A stretch of DNA of 64,000 bases, taken from NCBI RefSeq assembly GCF_033568475.1, contig NC_133122.1:143785402-143849401 (forward strand), written 5' to 3'. A program made the position numbers and the translations under genes. The notes under the pieces are model-generated. The model saw only the letters and a list, made by a program, of their open reading frames with translations, was not told the origin of the DNA and searched no databases. This DNA is from Henckelia pumila. Lineage: Eukaryota > Streptophyta > Magnoliopsida > Lamiales > Gesneriaceae. This document shows, piece after piece, positions 11,638-25,167 of this stretch; position 1 is the stretch's first letter, and every line of letters begins with the position of its first letter.

Positions 11638-11984
11638 ATTCTATCCGCGCCAATCAATTGCATCTTCATTCTGAAAAATTTCATCCTACCCTATGGGTTG
11701 ATTCTGAATACTCCTACTTCAACAACGATGACGTGGAAGCGCGTGAGATAAACCGCAGACTTAAAAGGCGGCTGGCATGGGGATACTATTTTTTTTATGT
11801 TTCCCTTTGTTAAATACTGAAACAAATCATATATTCCGTAAAAAAAAAAGAAAAAGAAAGAAACAAATCGTATATTATCGCTTTTATTAAATAAAAAAAA
11901 TCAAATAAATTTCGTTTAATGATTAAAAAAAAACTAATAAAGCAAAGACAAACCAAACTTATTACAAAAATCTTTTTGACACAG

Positions 11985-12135
11985 TTCAATTTTGTAAGAT
12001 TGATTTTATATGTGTGTCATTCATAAAAAAATAATATTTTTTTTGTTGAAAGTATTATTTTTATTATAAAAATATAAATTGGGTTGATCCGTCTCACAGA
12101 TAAATACCCATAAAATCGTCTCATAAGAGACATAC
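11985..12135. repeat. Relic of a dispersed GAGACGG/CCGTCTC repeat
   Basis: It contains TTTTGTAAGATTGATTTTA, AAGTATTATTTTTATT, GATCCGTCTCACAGA and CGTCTCATAAGAGAC in order. A similar arrangement occurs at about 26165-26310, with a fragment at about 20555-20600. I take these as old copies of one SINE- or MITE-like family. The ends are not defined. Confidence 0.4.
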
Positions 12136-12160
12136 TCCGCTTAAAATTATTAATTGTATA

Positions 12161-12358
12161 TATAAATTAATCATTTTAAAGTAGCTAATACAGATGAAGA
12201 TGTTATGCAAATATTAGAACAGTTAACAATATAATATATGATACTGACAATACAAATTTTATAAATTAATCATTTTAAAGTAGCTAATACAGATGAAGAT
12301 GTTATGCAAATATTAGAACAGTTAACAATATAATATATGATACTGACAATACAAATTT
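12161..12358. repeat. 99-bp perfect tandem duplication
   Basis: The 99-bp segments 12161-12259 and 12260-12358 are identical by eye, each starting TATAAATTAATCATTTTAAA and ending TACAAATTT. The identity suggests a very recent duplication, or an assembly or polymerase-slippage artefact. Confidence 0.9.
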
Positions 12359-12799
12359 AACACAAAAGATTAAATCCTCTTAATAAAAATACTTCGATTT
12401 CAAAAGAAAATTCCACATTCATCCGCCGTTATAACTTATACTTGTTCTAACAAATAATTAACGGGAGATAAAAACTCGTCAATGTAACATTAGAGAATTC
12501 GCAAATTTCAAATGTATTTGATCGACCATTATTTGATAATATTTGGTTGAGATGTTATTTTTTTAACTTGAAAAACGCGTAGTTAATAGTTTGCTATAAA
12601 GCTCAAATAGTGCTAAACAAACAAAATAAAGAAGAAAGTCTTTTATTTATTTATTTTTATATTAATTATGATATGATTAATTTATTTTGTGAAGCCATTA
12701 GTGGTTGGTAGATGGATGGTCGACGTATGTCTGTTTTATTTTTAAAAAGAACTGAAATTATTCTATCTATTTTAATAAAATATTTATTGGTGGTATATA

Positions 12800-14071
12800 T
12801 AATATTATATTTTGATACCGGGGCAAGTGTTTCGACAGGAGCAGGATATAGCCAAAGAAGGATTTATAGTGTTTCGTTTTGCGTTCGGAGAAGAGGGGAC
12901 ATGCCCAGTTTCATTCCAACAGTTGGGATCATTGTTCCTTCAAGTTTTGGCTGCAGATCCCAAAGGTCCATCTTTCTCTCTCTCTCTTTTCTTCTTTTGT
13001 TGCACTGAATATATGAACAGATAGGTACACAGATACATATTTATACATATCCATCAGCTTTTGGGAACAGGGGGCCTTTTTCTTTTGGTGTTCTGGCTGA
13101 GAGTTGTTTATCTTGTTTGATTAGTATCTGTTGTTTTGGTCTTAATTTGTCTATTTGTTGTATGGGTTTCTGATGTGGAATGGGTTTTTGGAACGATTCT
13201 TGTCCGTGGGGATAAGATTTGGGTAAAGTTGTAAAATTTTTTGCTGAGTTTAGTTGCAGATTTGGTGTATTACTTGTTTGGGTGTTGCCTTATCAAGTAT
13301 AAGTGTCTTCGTTTATGGGATTATGGAAGTGGGTTGACTTCTAATATCTTGGTGGTACGCATAATTCTTGAATGCATGGCCGGTTTAAGATTTTGGGTGT
13401 AGGGGAAAATATTAAATGTACAATTGTTTGATTTTTTTATCTATTTAAATGCATTTCTAATGGAACTATGAACTAAGGATTAGTGAAGCTCTCTGCTTTT
13501 TGTTCTTTTTATGCTTTTAAGCGAGAGTCTTCCTCTTAAAAGTACTTAAGTAGGGGGATTTATGTTCTCCGAGTTTGTGTATTTGAAAATAAGGTTGTAT
13601 GTTTAATCACATCTGTTAGCTATATGATCTATTTTCAAGATTCAAGAAAACAGTTACTAATCACGGTTTGGTGGAAACTTTATTCCACGAACAAATTGCC
13701 CCGGCTGCTGGATGAAACTGGACAATATAGCAATCCAGCTTTTATCTGCAATAGTGGAACCTAACAATATAGCATAGATTGTATGGATGGGTGATTGAGT
13801 TGAACAATCTTGTTCTTGTTCTCTTCTTCTGAAGTAGCTAAACCTACGGCCAATTGGGTTACAACTTACGGCATTGAGATGTAACTAGTTCATTGACTAA
13901 CACATGCGTGGGTTTAATATCATTTTTGGAGAAATGTTTGAAAACCTTCAGTTTGTTGCTGTTTATTTATAACTAATGCCCCTTTCCTCACAGAATTTGC
14001 AAGAGCATAGGCTTTGAGCCGCAATACCAGTGTCTTTATCAACCAGCTTGTATTTTTAAGTATTGAATGTC
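12800..14071 (+). other. Probable 5' UTR exons and leader introns of the NF-YA gene
   Basis: A less AT-rich stretch at about 12820-13022 ends near possible donors (AAAG/GTCCAT at about 12966, or ATAG/GTACAC at about 13023). It is followed by intron-like T-rich DNA and the acceptor CCTCACAG at about 13993. The exon after that acceptor carries the start codon at 14072. NF-YA genes usually have spliced leaders. Open frames of 70-98 codons at 12712-13024 would be upstream ORFs at most. A transcript is needed to fix the exon limits. Confidence 0.5.
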
Positions 14072-16413
14072 ATGGACAAGACAAGTTCTGAAGATCAGTG
14101 TGCTTCATCAGACTCTGGTACTGATGCCACAAGCATTCAATTTCATCTTTCTTGTTTTTTTCTTCACATTGTATTGTTTCATTATTTAGTTCAATTTTCT
14201 TTTACTACTATATTTTTATTTTAAAAAAAAATTACTATAAGGTAGATGACATGGAAGGCATGGTATTTTAGTAAAATAAATGTAAAATTTGAATTTTTCA
14301 GTTGATGCCATGATCACCACTTGCCCTCTGTGCTAGGTCTATCCCTGCATGTTGTTCTTGTGATTGATTATGCTTTAGATGCATGTCTATTCATCATCAG
14401 CTTTGAGCATGGAGTTTTTCTAGCCTGTGTGCTTGACTTATGTTTCATTTCAATTGTTTGCGCTTTATGCAATGTTTAGGATCCAAGTTGGTTGGTCATG
14501 TTAAAATTTTTCTTATCCTCCAACTGTAATTTTCTCATATTTAACAAGGGATTTTTTTCTTGCTAAAAAATCAAATTGCATCTCTGGTTTTGTTTGCTAG
14601 TGAGGGTTAATTGATAGCGCATAATATCGAGCAATGCATTGCCAAAACTTTAAAACCTTCTTGCTTAAGTCCTTGATGGGTTCCTTGCTTGTAGCATTGC
14701 GATGAGACGAAACTTACTTTCCATTAATTTGATTCAGCCCGAGATAAAAGCTGTGGGAACCCTGGAAATGATGTGAAACCTGCCCTGTTTCTGGGCAATC
14801 CCAATTTTTCCATTACCGTTGCTCAAGCTGAAGTCAACCAACCTATGGTAGCTGCTGCCTCATTAGCATTCTTTTGCATCTTGTTTCTGTTTTGATACTT
14901 TATTCTGATTTACAGTGATATTCATCTTGTTGCAGATTCCGTATATGTATTCCGACCCGTACGTCGGTGGGTTATTTACTGCCTATGGAGCTCATACAAT
15001 GGTAATTGACTCTTCACTTCTTAATAACATACTAAATATGAAAAAGCTTCAATTGCCAAATTGAACCACTCTTTTTTCAATTCTGAACGTTTTATCAGAT
15101 TCAGCCTCACTTGATGGGCCCAGCCTCCGGTCGAGTTCCACTGCCTGTTGATCTTCCTGATGATGGTCCCATATATGTCAATGCTAAACAGTACCATGGA
15201 ATTCTTCGTAGGAGACAGACACGTGCAAAGCTTGAGGCTCAAAACAAACTCGTCAGGAGTAGAAAAGTAAGTCCTTGTGTTTTCTATAGTGGTATAAATG
15301 AGTTGAGCTCCTAAATTTTCAAAACTTAAGGTTGCGCTTAGATGGAGGATTTGATTTGGAATTAAGGATTTGATTTAAATAAAGATTTGAGTGATGGATT
15401 TGAAATGACACCTATCTAGGTGGATTTCAAATTATCATTGCATCTGCATGCATTAGCAAGGGATGAATTTAAAATCCACCCAACATAAATTCATCTAAGC
15501 AATCATGTAAATTTAAAATTCATGGATTTGAAATCGATAGCTTTGGATCCTTGCATCCAAGTGCTACCTAAGGGGGATCTCGACTAAAAATGATTGCACT
15601 CGAGCTCACTGAACTCTTGAGTAAAGATGCTTGAGCTCGGGATCTCATACTAGCTCACAAGCTCAGGTTAGGCTGATAAAGTTTTCTTATTGACATGTCT
15701 GCGAGTTAATATCCAAGTTTGATTCCAATTTTGAGTTCGACATGTAAATAAATAATAATGATAGTGATAGTAATCACATAGCTACATATACTTTACTAAA
15801 ATTATTAAATTTTAGTTATGTTTATAATATAGATAAAACTTAATATTAAGGTCATAAACCAGCTCATGAGGTCATGTACAACTATAATCGAGCTAACCGT
15901 AACAGGCTCATGAACTAGCTTTGGTCACCTTACACCCATCACTTTTAATGACTTAAATATTACGATAAAGATGAATATGGTCCACTCACCTGAGCATAAT
16001 ATTCTTTCCCCTACTTCATTATTATGTGCAAGTGGGAATTTTGTGCCTCACAATTGATAAAATTGCAGCCATATCTGCACGAGTCTAGACATGTACATGC
16101 ACTGAAAAGGGTCCGTGGTGCTGGTGGACGTTTTCTCAGCACCAAGAGGCCTCACCAGTATGACTCTCGTACCCCCACCATCTCTCAGAATGCAGATACT
16201 TCGTGTCGGGACATGCATCAATTTGAAACTAACAAGCATAGTATTTCCCCCACAACCGAAGGTGCATGCATTACGGGAACCAAATCAGTCTACCAGCAAC
16301 CATCAGATAGCAGGTTTTCGAGCCCTATCTCGTCGCATGTGGCTGGTTCCGCTGTAGGCAATGGCGGCCTCATGTACAATGGGAATCGGCACTTTGCTTC
16401 AGTTGTCCAGTGA
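14072..16413 (+). CDS. NF-YA: NF-YA (CCAAT-binding factor HAP2) transcription factor subunit
   Basis: Five coding exons, 14072-14117, 14738-14847, 14936-15001, 15099-15266 and 16069-16413, join in phase across GT-AG introns to give 244 residues. The conserved NF-YA core spans about residues 100-157. Its subunit-interaction helix [20 protein letters not shown] lies in exon 4 of this list, and its DNA-contact helix [19 protein letters not shown] follows in the last exon; the linker between them crosses the intron. The start MDKTSSEDQ was chosen because an ATG five bases earlier is out of frame with the core. The upstream region contains [14 protein letters not shown] and a PHLMG segment typical of plant NF-YA proteins. 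Known role: NF-YA joins the NF-YB/NF-YC histone-fold dimer in the nucleus and reads CCAAT in promoters, acting in drought, nitrogen and developmental responses. The 3' UTR carries a miR169-complementary site (16448-16468). The C-terminal tail is serine-rich. Confidence 0.93.
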
Positions 16414-16447
16414 GAAGTCTACTCATGTCAGACGCTCTCAGCTGGGC

Positions 16448-16468
16448 CGAGCAAGTCATCCTTGGCTT
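16448..16468 (+). promoter_or_regulatory. miR169 target site in the NF-YA 3' UTR
   Basis: The core GCAAGTCATCCTTGGCT, 35 bases after the stop codon, pairs without mismatch to positions 2-18 of the conserved plant miR169 family. Mismatches are confined to position 1 and the last three positions at the 3' end of the microRNA. Most plant NF-YA mRNAs are cleaved at such 3' UTR sites. The microRNA sequence used here is from general knowledge. Confidence 0.88.
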
Positions 16469-16469
16469 A

Positions 16470-18527
16470 TTTACTCTAGTTTCTCCAGTTTTTTGTGCTA
16501 TAAAAAGTCGCAACCTGTAACTTTTTACTAGAAAGAAGATTATCGGTGTTTCTTGATTTGTTTTTGTCTGAATATGTTATTGTCCCAACGAACAAGCATG
16601 TTTGTGGATATGCCCAAGTTTCTGTTAATTTAAAACTGTATGTTTGTCATAGCAGATGCGTTTGTCTTACGGAATTTTCGTTTTGTAGAGGTTGAAACTA
16701 AGTTATCTGAAAGATAAATTAGTATGATGCAATGTTCTGCTGCGTATTTGCTCATTCTCTCATGCGTTATACGCTATTAAACCTGTTAAAAATATTTAGA
16801 TTCTATATAAAAATGCATTTGGAATCCATTAACTTGATATGGATCCGAGCCCAATTATAAGGTCCATTCCAAATATTTTTTGGGCTCCAAGCTTATTTAA
16901 TTATTATTTAGATTTCTTTAATTAGGTCCAGAAATTTACAAAAGCCCATAATAAGTTCAATTGCAACTCTACGAATATCTAGAAATAGCTCAAGTGAGTG
17001 ATTAATAAAAAAATAATAATAAATAATTGAGCGTGAATTTCTGATATAAAAAAAAAGTGTGTTTGACTGAATGTATATTTATTTTTGGATGGTGAAAATC
17101 AGAAAATCATATTTTAAGAAATACAACTCATACTATTTAAATTTGAGTGTCCTAATTTATGCGCCTTCATTTTGCACGTTGTTCACAACTTTGACATACA
17201 ATTTGGTCTGACACTCCTAGCTAGGGATCCAAGAATGATCATTACTCTAATCTTCCATTTCTTACAGTTGACTTCCATAAGTTGGGAGTTTCATTGTCGC
17301 GTAAATAGTGAGTAAATACACAATTAAAAAAATATATACAACGTCCAAAACTGACCATTAATTTCTATTAATAAAATTTTTTTTTATTGGCTTACGATTA
17401 ACCCACTCATAAATCTATTCCGATGTTGATTTTACGTGCATATCAATTGGTATGACTATGTGGCCCATATGATTATGATCTAAGAGCTATGATGCTACAC
17501 AGTGTAAGCCATGATTAACAACCAATTCCCCCGTTTTCCCGAGAACCTACGTCCAAAAGGTTTTTTTTAAAAAAAACCAATTACTGCTATTAAAAATCAG
17601 ATATAAAAATTGGTATACGTGCACATGTTAAATTTACAATTTATTCGTATATATAGCAGCTGCGTGTGTCGCATAGCTGCTTCATATTATAATATCAAAT
17701 ATAAATGTATAAAAAAAGAAAACAGAATTAATTCCTCGTGCATAAGATTTAAATATATTTTATAAAAAAGAAAACAGAATTAATTCCTCGTGCATATATT
17801 TAAGAATCACACAAATAAACCGGGCTATAGTCACCCACCGGCCATGTTTTTTAAGTGGCAAAAGAATTTTCAGAGTGGGAGGATTTTGCTTTTCTTTTCT
17901 TTTCTTTTCTTTTTTTTTAAAAAAAATTACTTTCTAAATATATCTGACTGATCCACTTTGTAACTCTTCTCTTGTTTTGTTTCCTTTAGTGCACACACTT
18001 ATATATGTCTCATTAATCATTGCTAAAAATAACCACACAAAAATGGGAATTACACAAATACAACGTCAATCGACTCAAAAAGTCAAAGCCTGAAGAATTT
18101 ATTATGATTTTTCTGTTTTCATTGCTAGACAGTGAGTGGAGTGGAGTGCTAGAGTTTAATAAAATCCTCATAGATTTCTTTTTCTTACGGATTTATTTAC
18201 GCAGTCACATGTGGATAGTTTGTCGAGTGGTAATCACTAATCATATAATATAATGAATGTGAAAAACATATTGGGAGTATTTGGAAGTTCTTAGATTAAA
18301 ACTTGGTATGATGCACATACGTTAGCATCTAAATATATTATTGAAATTGTATTCAATTCATCCAATGCTGAATAAATTTAAAAAAAAATGATTCCATCCT
18401 TTAATTTATTTTGGTCAAAGATATTGATTATCATAATCCACTCACGCATTAAACGATGGAACATAATTATTTCCACTAAAAAATAAAATATGATGAGTAC
18501 TTTTTAAAATTTTAACCTCACATGTAA
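16470..18527. other. Intergenic DNA between NF-YA and threonine synthase
   Basis: The first few hundred bases hold the NF-YA 3' UTR. The rest is AT-rich with no supportable gene. It includes a direct repeat of about 35 bp containing AAGAAAACAGAATTAATTCC (copies near 17715 and 17767) and a (TTTTC)n tract at about 17888-17912. Confidence 0.5.
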
Positions 18528-18533
18528 CACGTG
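18528..18533 (+). promoter_or_regulatory. G-box CACGTG upstream of threonine synthase
   Basis: A perfect CACGTG, in the context ACACGTGCC, lies about 155 bases before the start codon. Such boxes bind bZIP and bHLH factors. Function here is only inferred from position. Confidence 0.35.
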
Positions 18534-18683
18534 CCATGAGTTGGTATCACTTTCTGGAATGGCCATATCTTTTAATGCGATAAGGCTCCCTCTAATTCAC
18601 ATTCCAACTCACTACAAAAAACACAGCCTTGACTCCGCCGTCACGCCACCGTCAACCACCCACCGCCGCCACTCTCCGACTGA

Positions 18684-20180
<1,497 letters not shown>

Positions 20181-20360
20181 TGTTCTTGGCTTTGGCACTG
20201 ATATATTTATTTGTGTAGTACGTGGATTTTGCCTTCATTTTGATGCTAAATTCTGTGTGATAATGTAAATTTACAATGCTTCCAGTTAAACAGCGCAATA
20301 CTCACTCTTTTTGTAAATTGTAACTACTGAAATGAAATATTGTTTCCAATAAAACATATT
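20181..20360 (+). terminator. Threonine synthase 3' UTR with poly(A) signal
   Basis: This is a T-rich 3' UTR. A canonical AATAAAA occurs at about 20349-20355, with further T/A-rich elements upstream (TGTGTGATAATGTAAA at about 20254). The cleavage site is not known. Confidence 0.5.
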
Positions 20361-20961
20361 TAGTTTTAGTGTTTCTTTTTTAACTTGGTTTTGAATTTCG
20401 AGGAAATTTAATTAGTAAGTTGGTTGACAAATTTAAGTTATTTATTTATTTATTTATTTATTTATTGCCACACAAAGTTACACACATCAAGATAATATGT
20501 ATTATACGTGTTAATCCTATTTATATTTAGTAATATTTTTGACAAAAAACTCACCTTACAAAATTGACCTATGAGACGGTTTCACATGAGTTTTTGTGCA
20601 TGTGTAAATGTATTGTATAAATTGGTATTTAAATTGCAAGTAAGAAAAGCATACTAAAGAAACCACATTGCATGGGATAGAAATCAATACTCACCGACCA
20701 TGTGCATTACAGAGTTCAGAAATTTAGGATTAAATGGGACATGGATTTCCCTGTCAAACATGGACAATCTTTAGCGAAGACAACATCGAACGGCACATTC
20801 TTTTGTTCGTGTACACATCGGAGCGGAAGAAACCTAAAAACTCCAAAGCCCTAGCCTTTTGGTTTCGCCCCATATATCTACAAGTGTGTAAAGTATATGA
20901 ACTCCTATATCCGTGCATGTGAACATTTGAACAAATGGTAATAAAAGTAGTGATTCCAAAG
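20361..20961. other. Convergent intergenic region
   Basis: This region lies between the 3' ends of threonine synthase (plus) and the L18a-like gene (minus), and probably includes the latter's 3' UTR. It holds a (TTTA)n microsatellite at about 20440-20466 and a fragment of the GAGACGG repeat near 20570. No gene is supported. A 62-codon open frame at 20734-20922 has no recognisable motif. Confidence 0.5.
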
Positions 20962-23900
20962 CTAAACGAGTAGGATAATGAAGATTATGAACAATAAGAC
21001 GGAGCACGCCAAGGCCTGCAAAATAAAGCCCAGTTTCAGGTATTTTCTAGGTTAGATTCGATGTCACGGAAGATTAAGATCATGTAGAATAAGTATAGAC
21101 TCACAGAAATTGCAGAAGCAGCAAGCCCAGCCCGTTCCCTTGGATCCTTGTGATAGTAACTTCCAAGGTATAAGATTGTAGCATAATACCACATCAAAGG
21201 GCATAAAAAACCAACTAGGAAACTGAAGGAAGAAAGAAATTATTAATATCAGTGAGAACTGGAGACGGCGTATAAAAGAAATAGGATTCTACTTACGAAA
21301 ACCATCCAATTCCACAGCCGAAGCATGGAAGAGGCTTGTCGTATGTTCCCGCTTGATAGTTTTCTTCATCTCTAATTAGAGAATATCTGCCCTTTTCCCG
21401 GTCTGCAACATCCATTGCTTGTCCTACGAAACATATTTGTATATATCATATGTTGGTATTAGAAAATGTAAATTACAATATCATCATTTTCTACACATAA
21501 CAGAGGACAATAGAGGTCCATATGTAGTATCTGCTAATCAGGCGAGAACCGCGGAATACGAAAGAAGAATTATTAATAACCCGGATGAATTTAAAATTGG
21601 CGGTGAAGGTCTCTAACAAAATAATGCTTTGGTAAAATTTTTCTCTTTGGCGTGTGAGATATGGGCCTAAGTACCGGGGATCGCTTGCTCTGAAACAAAA
21701 AAAAATGATGATAGGAAAGATAAAAGTTTCATGGCAAGCTAAATCGCGTTTAGCACTACTGTATGAAGATACTTATTGTCCAGTGTGACAACATTTAGAA
21801 TGAAGGGTGGATACATTTATGGAATAATGCCTATCATTTCCAAATGCTTCACGGCAAGCACCAAATGATATTTAGAACTAGTCTACAATGATATTTATGG
21901 TCCTGTATGAACACCATTGTCAATGATAAAAAGGTAGTTTTTAACTGTAATGACAAACAAAATTACTACCTTTAAACATGGAATAATATCGAACTGATGC
22001 TCTGAAAAGATTGGATTGCTTATCTGAAACTGAACTGATAAGTTCAAAGCCATTTCTACCCTCTCCCTCCTCAATAGTAGCATCTGTAACACCAAGAAGT
22101 CCCACGGTTTATCCTCTCTTTTCCTTTATTTTCTTCATCTTGCAAAGCTTAGTATTTCAGAAGATAACTAACTACAAAATGAACTTTCACAGCAGCCCCC
22201 TTAATTGAGAGCTCGATAATATATCTCCCCACAATTCAAAATGACACATATTTCTCTCTGACAGTCATAATGGGCATTTAAACCTTATTAAGTTATAATT
22301 GACATATTTTTGTCGCGGTTATTGAGCATGAAAGTTGTAAAACTTCTGTGATACAATGCTGTTGCCTTCATTGAATTTAGCTCACTAAGACTAGATGATG
22401 ATAAATTACTTGTAGAAAACATCAATCAATGCTAAAGGGTTCAAAAAGATAGACAAGTGATTTATAGGTCACTATGTTCTTCTTTAGTCATAGTCAAAAT
22501 AGGTGGTTCACAGCTAAACGGTAAGAACCCAAACACATATTGGCATTTATTTACACCTCAAAGTATGAGACAACTGAACATAACCCAGCCATCAAAAAGA
22601 CACGTTGCCAGACCTAGTTATTATTGGAGACTTCTGTGCTCAAAATTTATCGGCTTCTTTCTAACCCTTATAATATTGTTCACTTTACCACGTGAGAAGC
22701 CCGTATTGGTGGCTCAGAAAATAACAAGAAGAACGGAACAAGATGCAGATATTAACTTGAAAATTTACTCATTCAATGTACGAACAGAAAGCAAAACTAA
22801 ATTACTCTGTTCCATGCGAATGTCTCCAGAGGATTATAGAAAAGGGACTTGATATCCTGCCTTCCACAGTCACGTCTTGGCTACCTGTTTTACAAAGTTA
22901 ATTGAACATCAACATCTTATAATTATAGAGTTTTACTATGATTTAAGAAAACAGAAAACTACAGATTGAATGGATAGGGGAAGGTAAAAAGCATGTCCTA
23001 AGGACCTTGAAACAACAACCGTAAGTCAATAAAAGTCCTACCTTATTCTCTGAGTAGGTAAACCAAACAGGCAAACATAGATGTAATGTATTTGATTGCA
23101 TATAAGAACAAGGCTTCACACGATGTTTTGTCTAGAATTTTGTTGAGAAAAGCACAAAATAAGAGCAAAACCAATTAAAAGTTATTTACGTGACATTTTT
23201 TTCATGGATACAATAATACAAAAGAATAAAGCGAAATGTAATTGGAGAAGGTTTGATAAAAACATATTTGTAAAAAAATTTCTTTCCTGATTTCATCAAT
23301 AAATTCATGATTCAAACATAGTCTCAAAGGTTCAAAAAGTGCCTATTAGAACACATGTACAACACAACTACACATGTTCATATACGTCCACATAATTAAT
23401 GAGTTATTTGCACCAACCACCTCATGTGAAATATTGAAATTTCACATTTCTCCCATGTGAAATTTTAATAGGTATCTTCAACCCTAACCTTTTAAAAAAT
23501 TAGCACACTCGCCCATTCAAATGAGTGATTGTTGCGCACGCGCCCCTCATGCGACTGGGCAAAGATTTTGATATTTTTTTGCACCAAATACCCCTGTGAA
23601 ATATAAAAAATGCATATTTGACCCCTCTGAAAATAATTTTTAAATCTATTCAACCCATAATACATAATTTTTAATAAAATCCAATTATAAATATTTAGAA
23701 AACAATTTTTGTTTTATTAATTTTTTATTTTTTATTTTAAATGTATTATAATTAATTAATTATTTCTAAAAAATATTATTACTTTATCATGTTATCATTA
23801 TTTTATTAAATTCACTTCGTATTTCCAACTTTTTCATTAAACATGCATTCATAAACAAGTATTTAAATAATTTCAAGAACCAAAATATTTAAATAAACTG

Positions 23901-25167
23901 ATAAGTTCAAACATATTGTTTTTTTGATTTAGGACTATATATTATTGAACCAAAATTTAAATTTTTCGAAAATATGCATTGCACAGTTTTTAATAAAAAA
24001 TAAAAAAATAACATGCTTATATAATTCTAAATCGAAAAAGTAATATTCATGAACTTATCATTTGGCTCAATATTTTGATATTTTTAGATATTTAAATCCT
24101 TATTTATGAATCATGTTTAATGAAGAAGTTGAAAACACGAAGTGATTTGATAAAATAATGATAAATAGATAAAGTAATAATTTTTTTAAAAAATAAATTA
24201 ATTATAAATTATAAAATTAAAATTAAAAATAATAATAAAAATAAAAATAAAAATAAAAATAAAAATAAAAATAAAAATAAAAATAAAAATAAAAATAAAA
24301 ATAAATAAATTTAAAAATGTTTGGTACTTATCATTCACTTATCATTTTGATTTAATATTTTGTTACTTTTAGGTATTTAAATCTCGTTTATAAATGCATT
24401 TTTAATGGAGAAGTTGGAAACAAGAAGAAAGTTTAATAAAATAATTATAACAAAATAAAATAATAATATTTTTTAGAAAACAATTATATAATCATAATAA
24501 ATTTAAAATTAAATATAAAATTAATAAAACAAAAAATGGTTCCTAAATATTTTATAAATAGATTTTAATAAAAATTGTGTATTATCGGTTGAATAGATTT
24601 AAAAATTATTTTCACAGGGGTCAAATATGTATTTTTAATATTTCAAAGGGGTATTTGGTGTAAAAAAATATATCAAAATCTTTGTCCAGTCGCATGAGGG
24701 ACGCGTTCGCAACAATCACTCATCTGAAGAGGCGAGTGTGCCAATTTTTTAAAAGGTCAGGGTTGAAGATGCCTATTAAAATTTCACAAGAGAGAAGTAT
24801 GCATTTTGAATATTTTACAGGGGTGGTTGGTGCAAATAACTTCATAATTAATATATCATTTTATCATCTTACACTGATATACAATTTGAGTTACCATACA
24901 CGTTCGCCAAATGAAAGAAGCCGGTTGATTTTTCCCGATCCCCAAAAATTCAATTGCATAATAATTTCGCCACAGGCCCACAACCAACATCTGTTGCTAA
25001 ATCAGAATAATTTCCACAGTTTTATTGTATCCATACCAAAAAATATAAAAAAATCATTTAAATGCTCACCAAAACAAAAGAAAAAGAATCGTTTGCACAA
25101 ATCTTAAACATGCACTCTTTTATACACCTTGTGAGGCTATGCTGGAATCCTGGAAAATTGCTGCCAT
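20962..25167 (-). CDS. 60S ribosomal protein L18a-like small membrane protein
   Basis: Five coding exons on the minus strand, 25128-25167, 21970-22083, 21297-21423, 21105-21222 and 20962-21015, join in phase across GT-AG introns into 150 residues. The middle carries the plant family signature REKGRYSLIRDEENYQAGTY, then DKPLPCFGCGIGWF. A hydrophobic segment follows (FLVGFLCPLMWYYATILYL), then a conserved YYHKDPRERAGLAASAISA and a very hydrophobic C-terminal tail (CSVLLFIIFIILLV). Despite the database name this is not a ribosomal component. It is a small plant protein with about two membrane segments whose function is little known. The first exon (MAAIFQDSSIASQ) is inferred from phase and splice sites alone and is less certain. 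A spliced 5' UTR exon probably lies at 25362 to about 25530. The 3-kb first coding intron contains a foldback transposon. Confidence 0.85.
23401..24843. mobile_element. Foldback Mutator-like element with long inverted repeats
   Basis: The termini are GAGTTATTTGCACC on the left and its near-complement on the right (GGTGCAAATAACTTC). A perfect 9-bp target duplication ATAATTAAT flanks it (23392-23400 and 24844-24852), which is the Mutator length. The first roughly 650 bases are the near reverse complement of the last 700, including CTCATGCGACTGGGCAAAGA against its mirror copy near 24690. The right arm holds a second, tandem copy of one arm segment and an (AAAATA)n tract. No transposase is visible. 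It lies within the large intron of the L18a-like gene. Confidence 0.85.
24235..24305. repeat. (AAAATA)n microsatellite
   Basis: About twelve consecutive AAAATA units lie in the right half of the foldback element. Confidence 0.9.

Larger units (their letters stand above)
22084..25127 (-). other. Large first coding intron of the L18a-like gene
   Basis: This intron separates the 13-codon first coding exon from the rest. It holds the foldback element at 23401-24843. Open frames on the plus strand inside it (22457-22852 and 24682-25107) show no recognisable domain and are taken as chance. Another exon between these two cannot be excluded; 22830-22887 looks locally exon-like after a CAG acceptor but fits no phase. 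Confidence 0.6.

Noticed and set aside
11559..11813. 84-codon open frame
   Set aside because: It spans the right end and target duplication of a hAT element, so it cannot be an old gene.
12712..13024. Overlapping 98- and 70-codon frames upstream of NF-YA
   Set aside because: They overlap the probable spliced leader of NF-YA; no homology that I recognise. At most upstream ORFs.
22457..22852. 131-codon plus-strand open frame in the L18a-like intron
   Set aside because: No recognisable motif; opposite strand to the well-supported gene; no splice or promoter support.
22830..22887. Possible extra exon of the L18a-like gene
   Set aside because: A CAG acceptor is present but no donor gives the right phase, and the five-exon model is already complete.
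24682..25107. 141-codon plus-strand open frame
   Set aside because: It starts in the right arm of the foldback element and runs into intron sequence; no domain, composition driven by AT.
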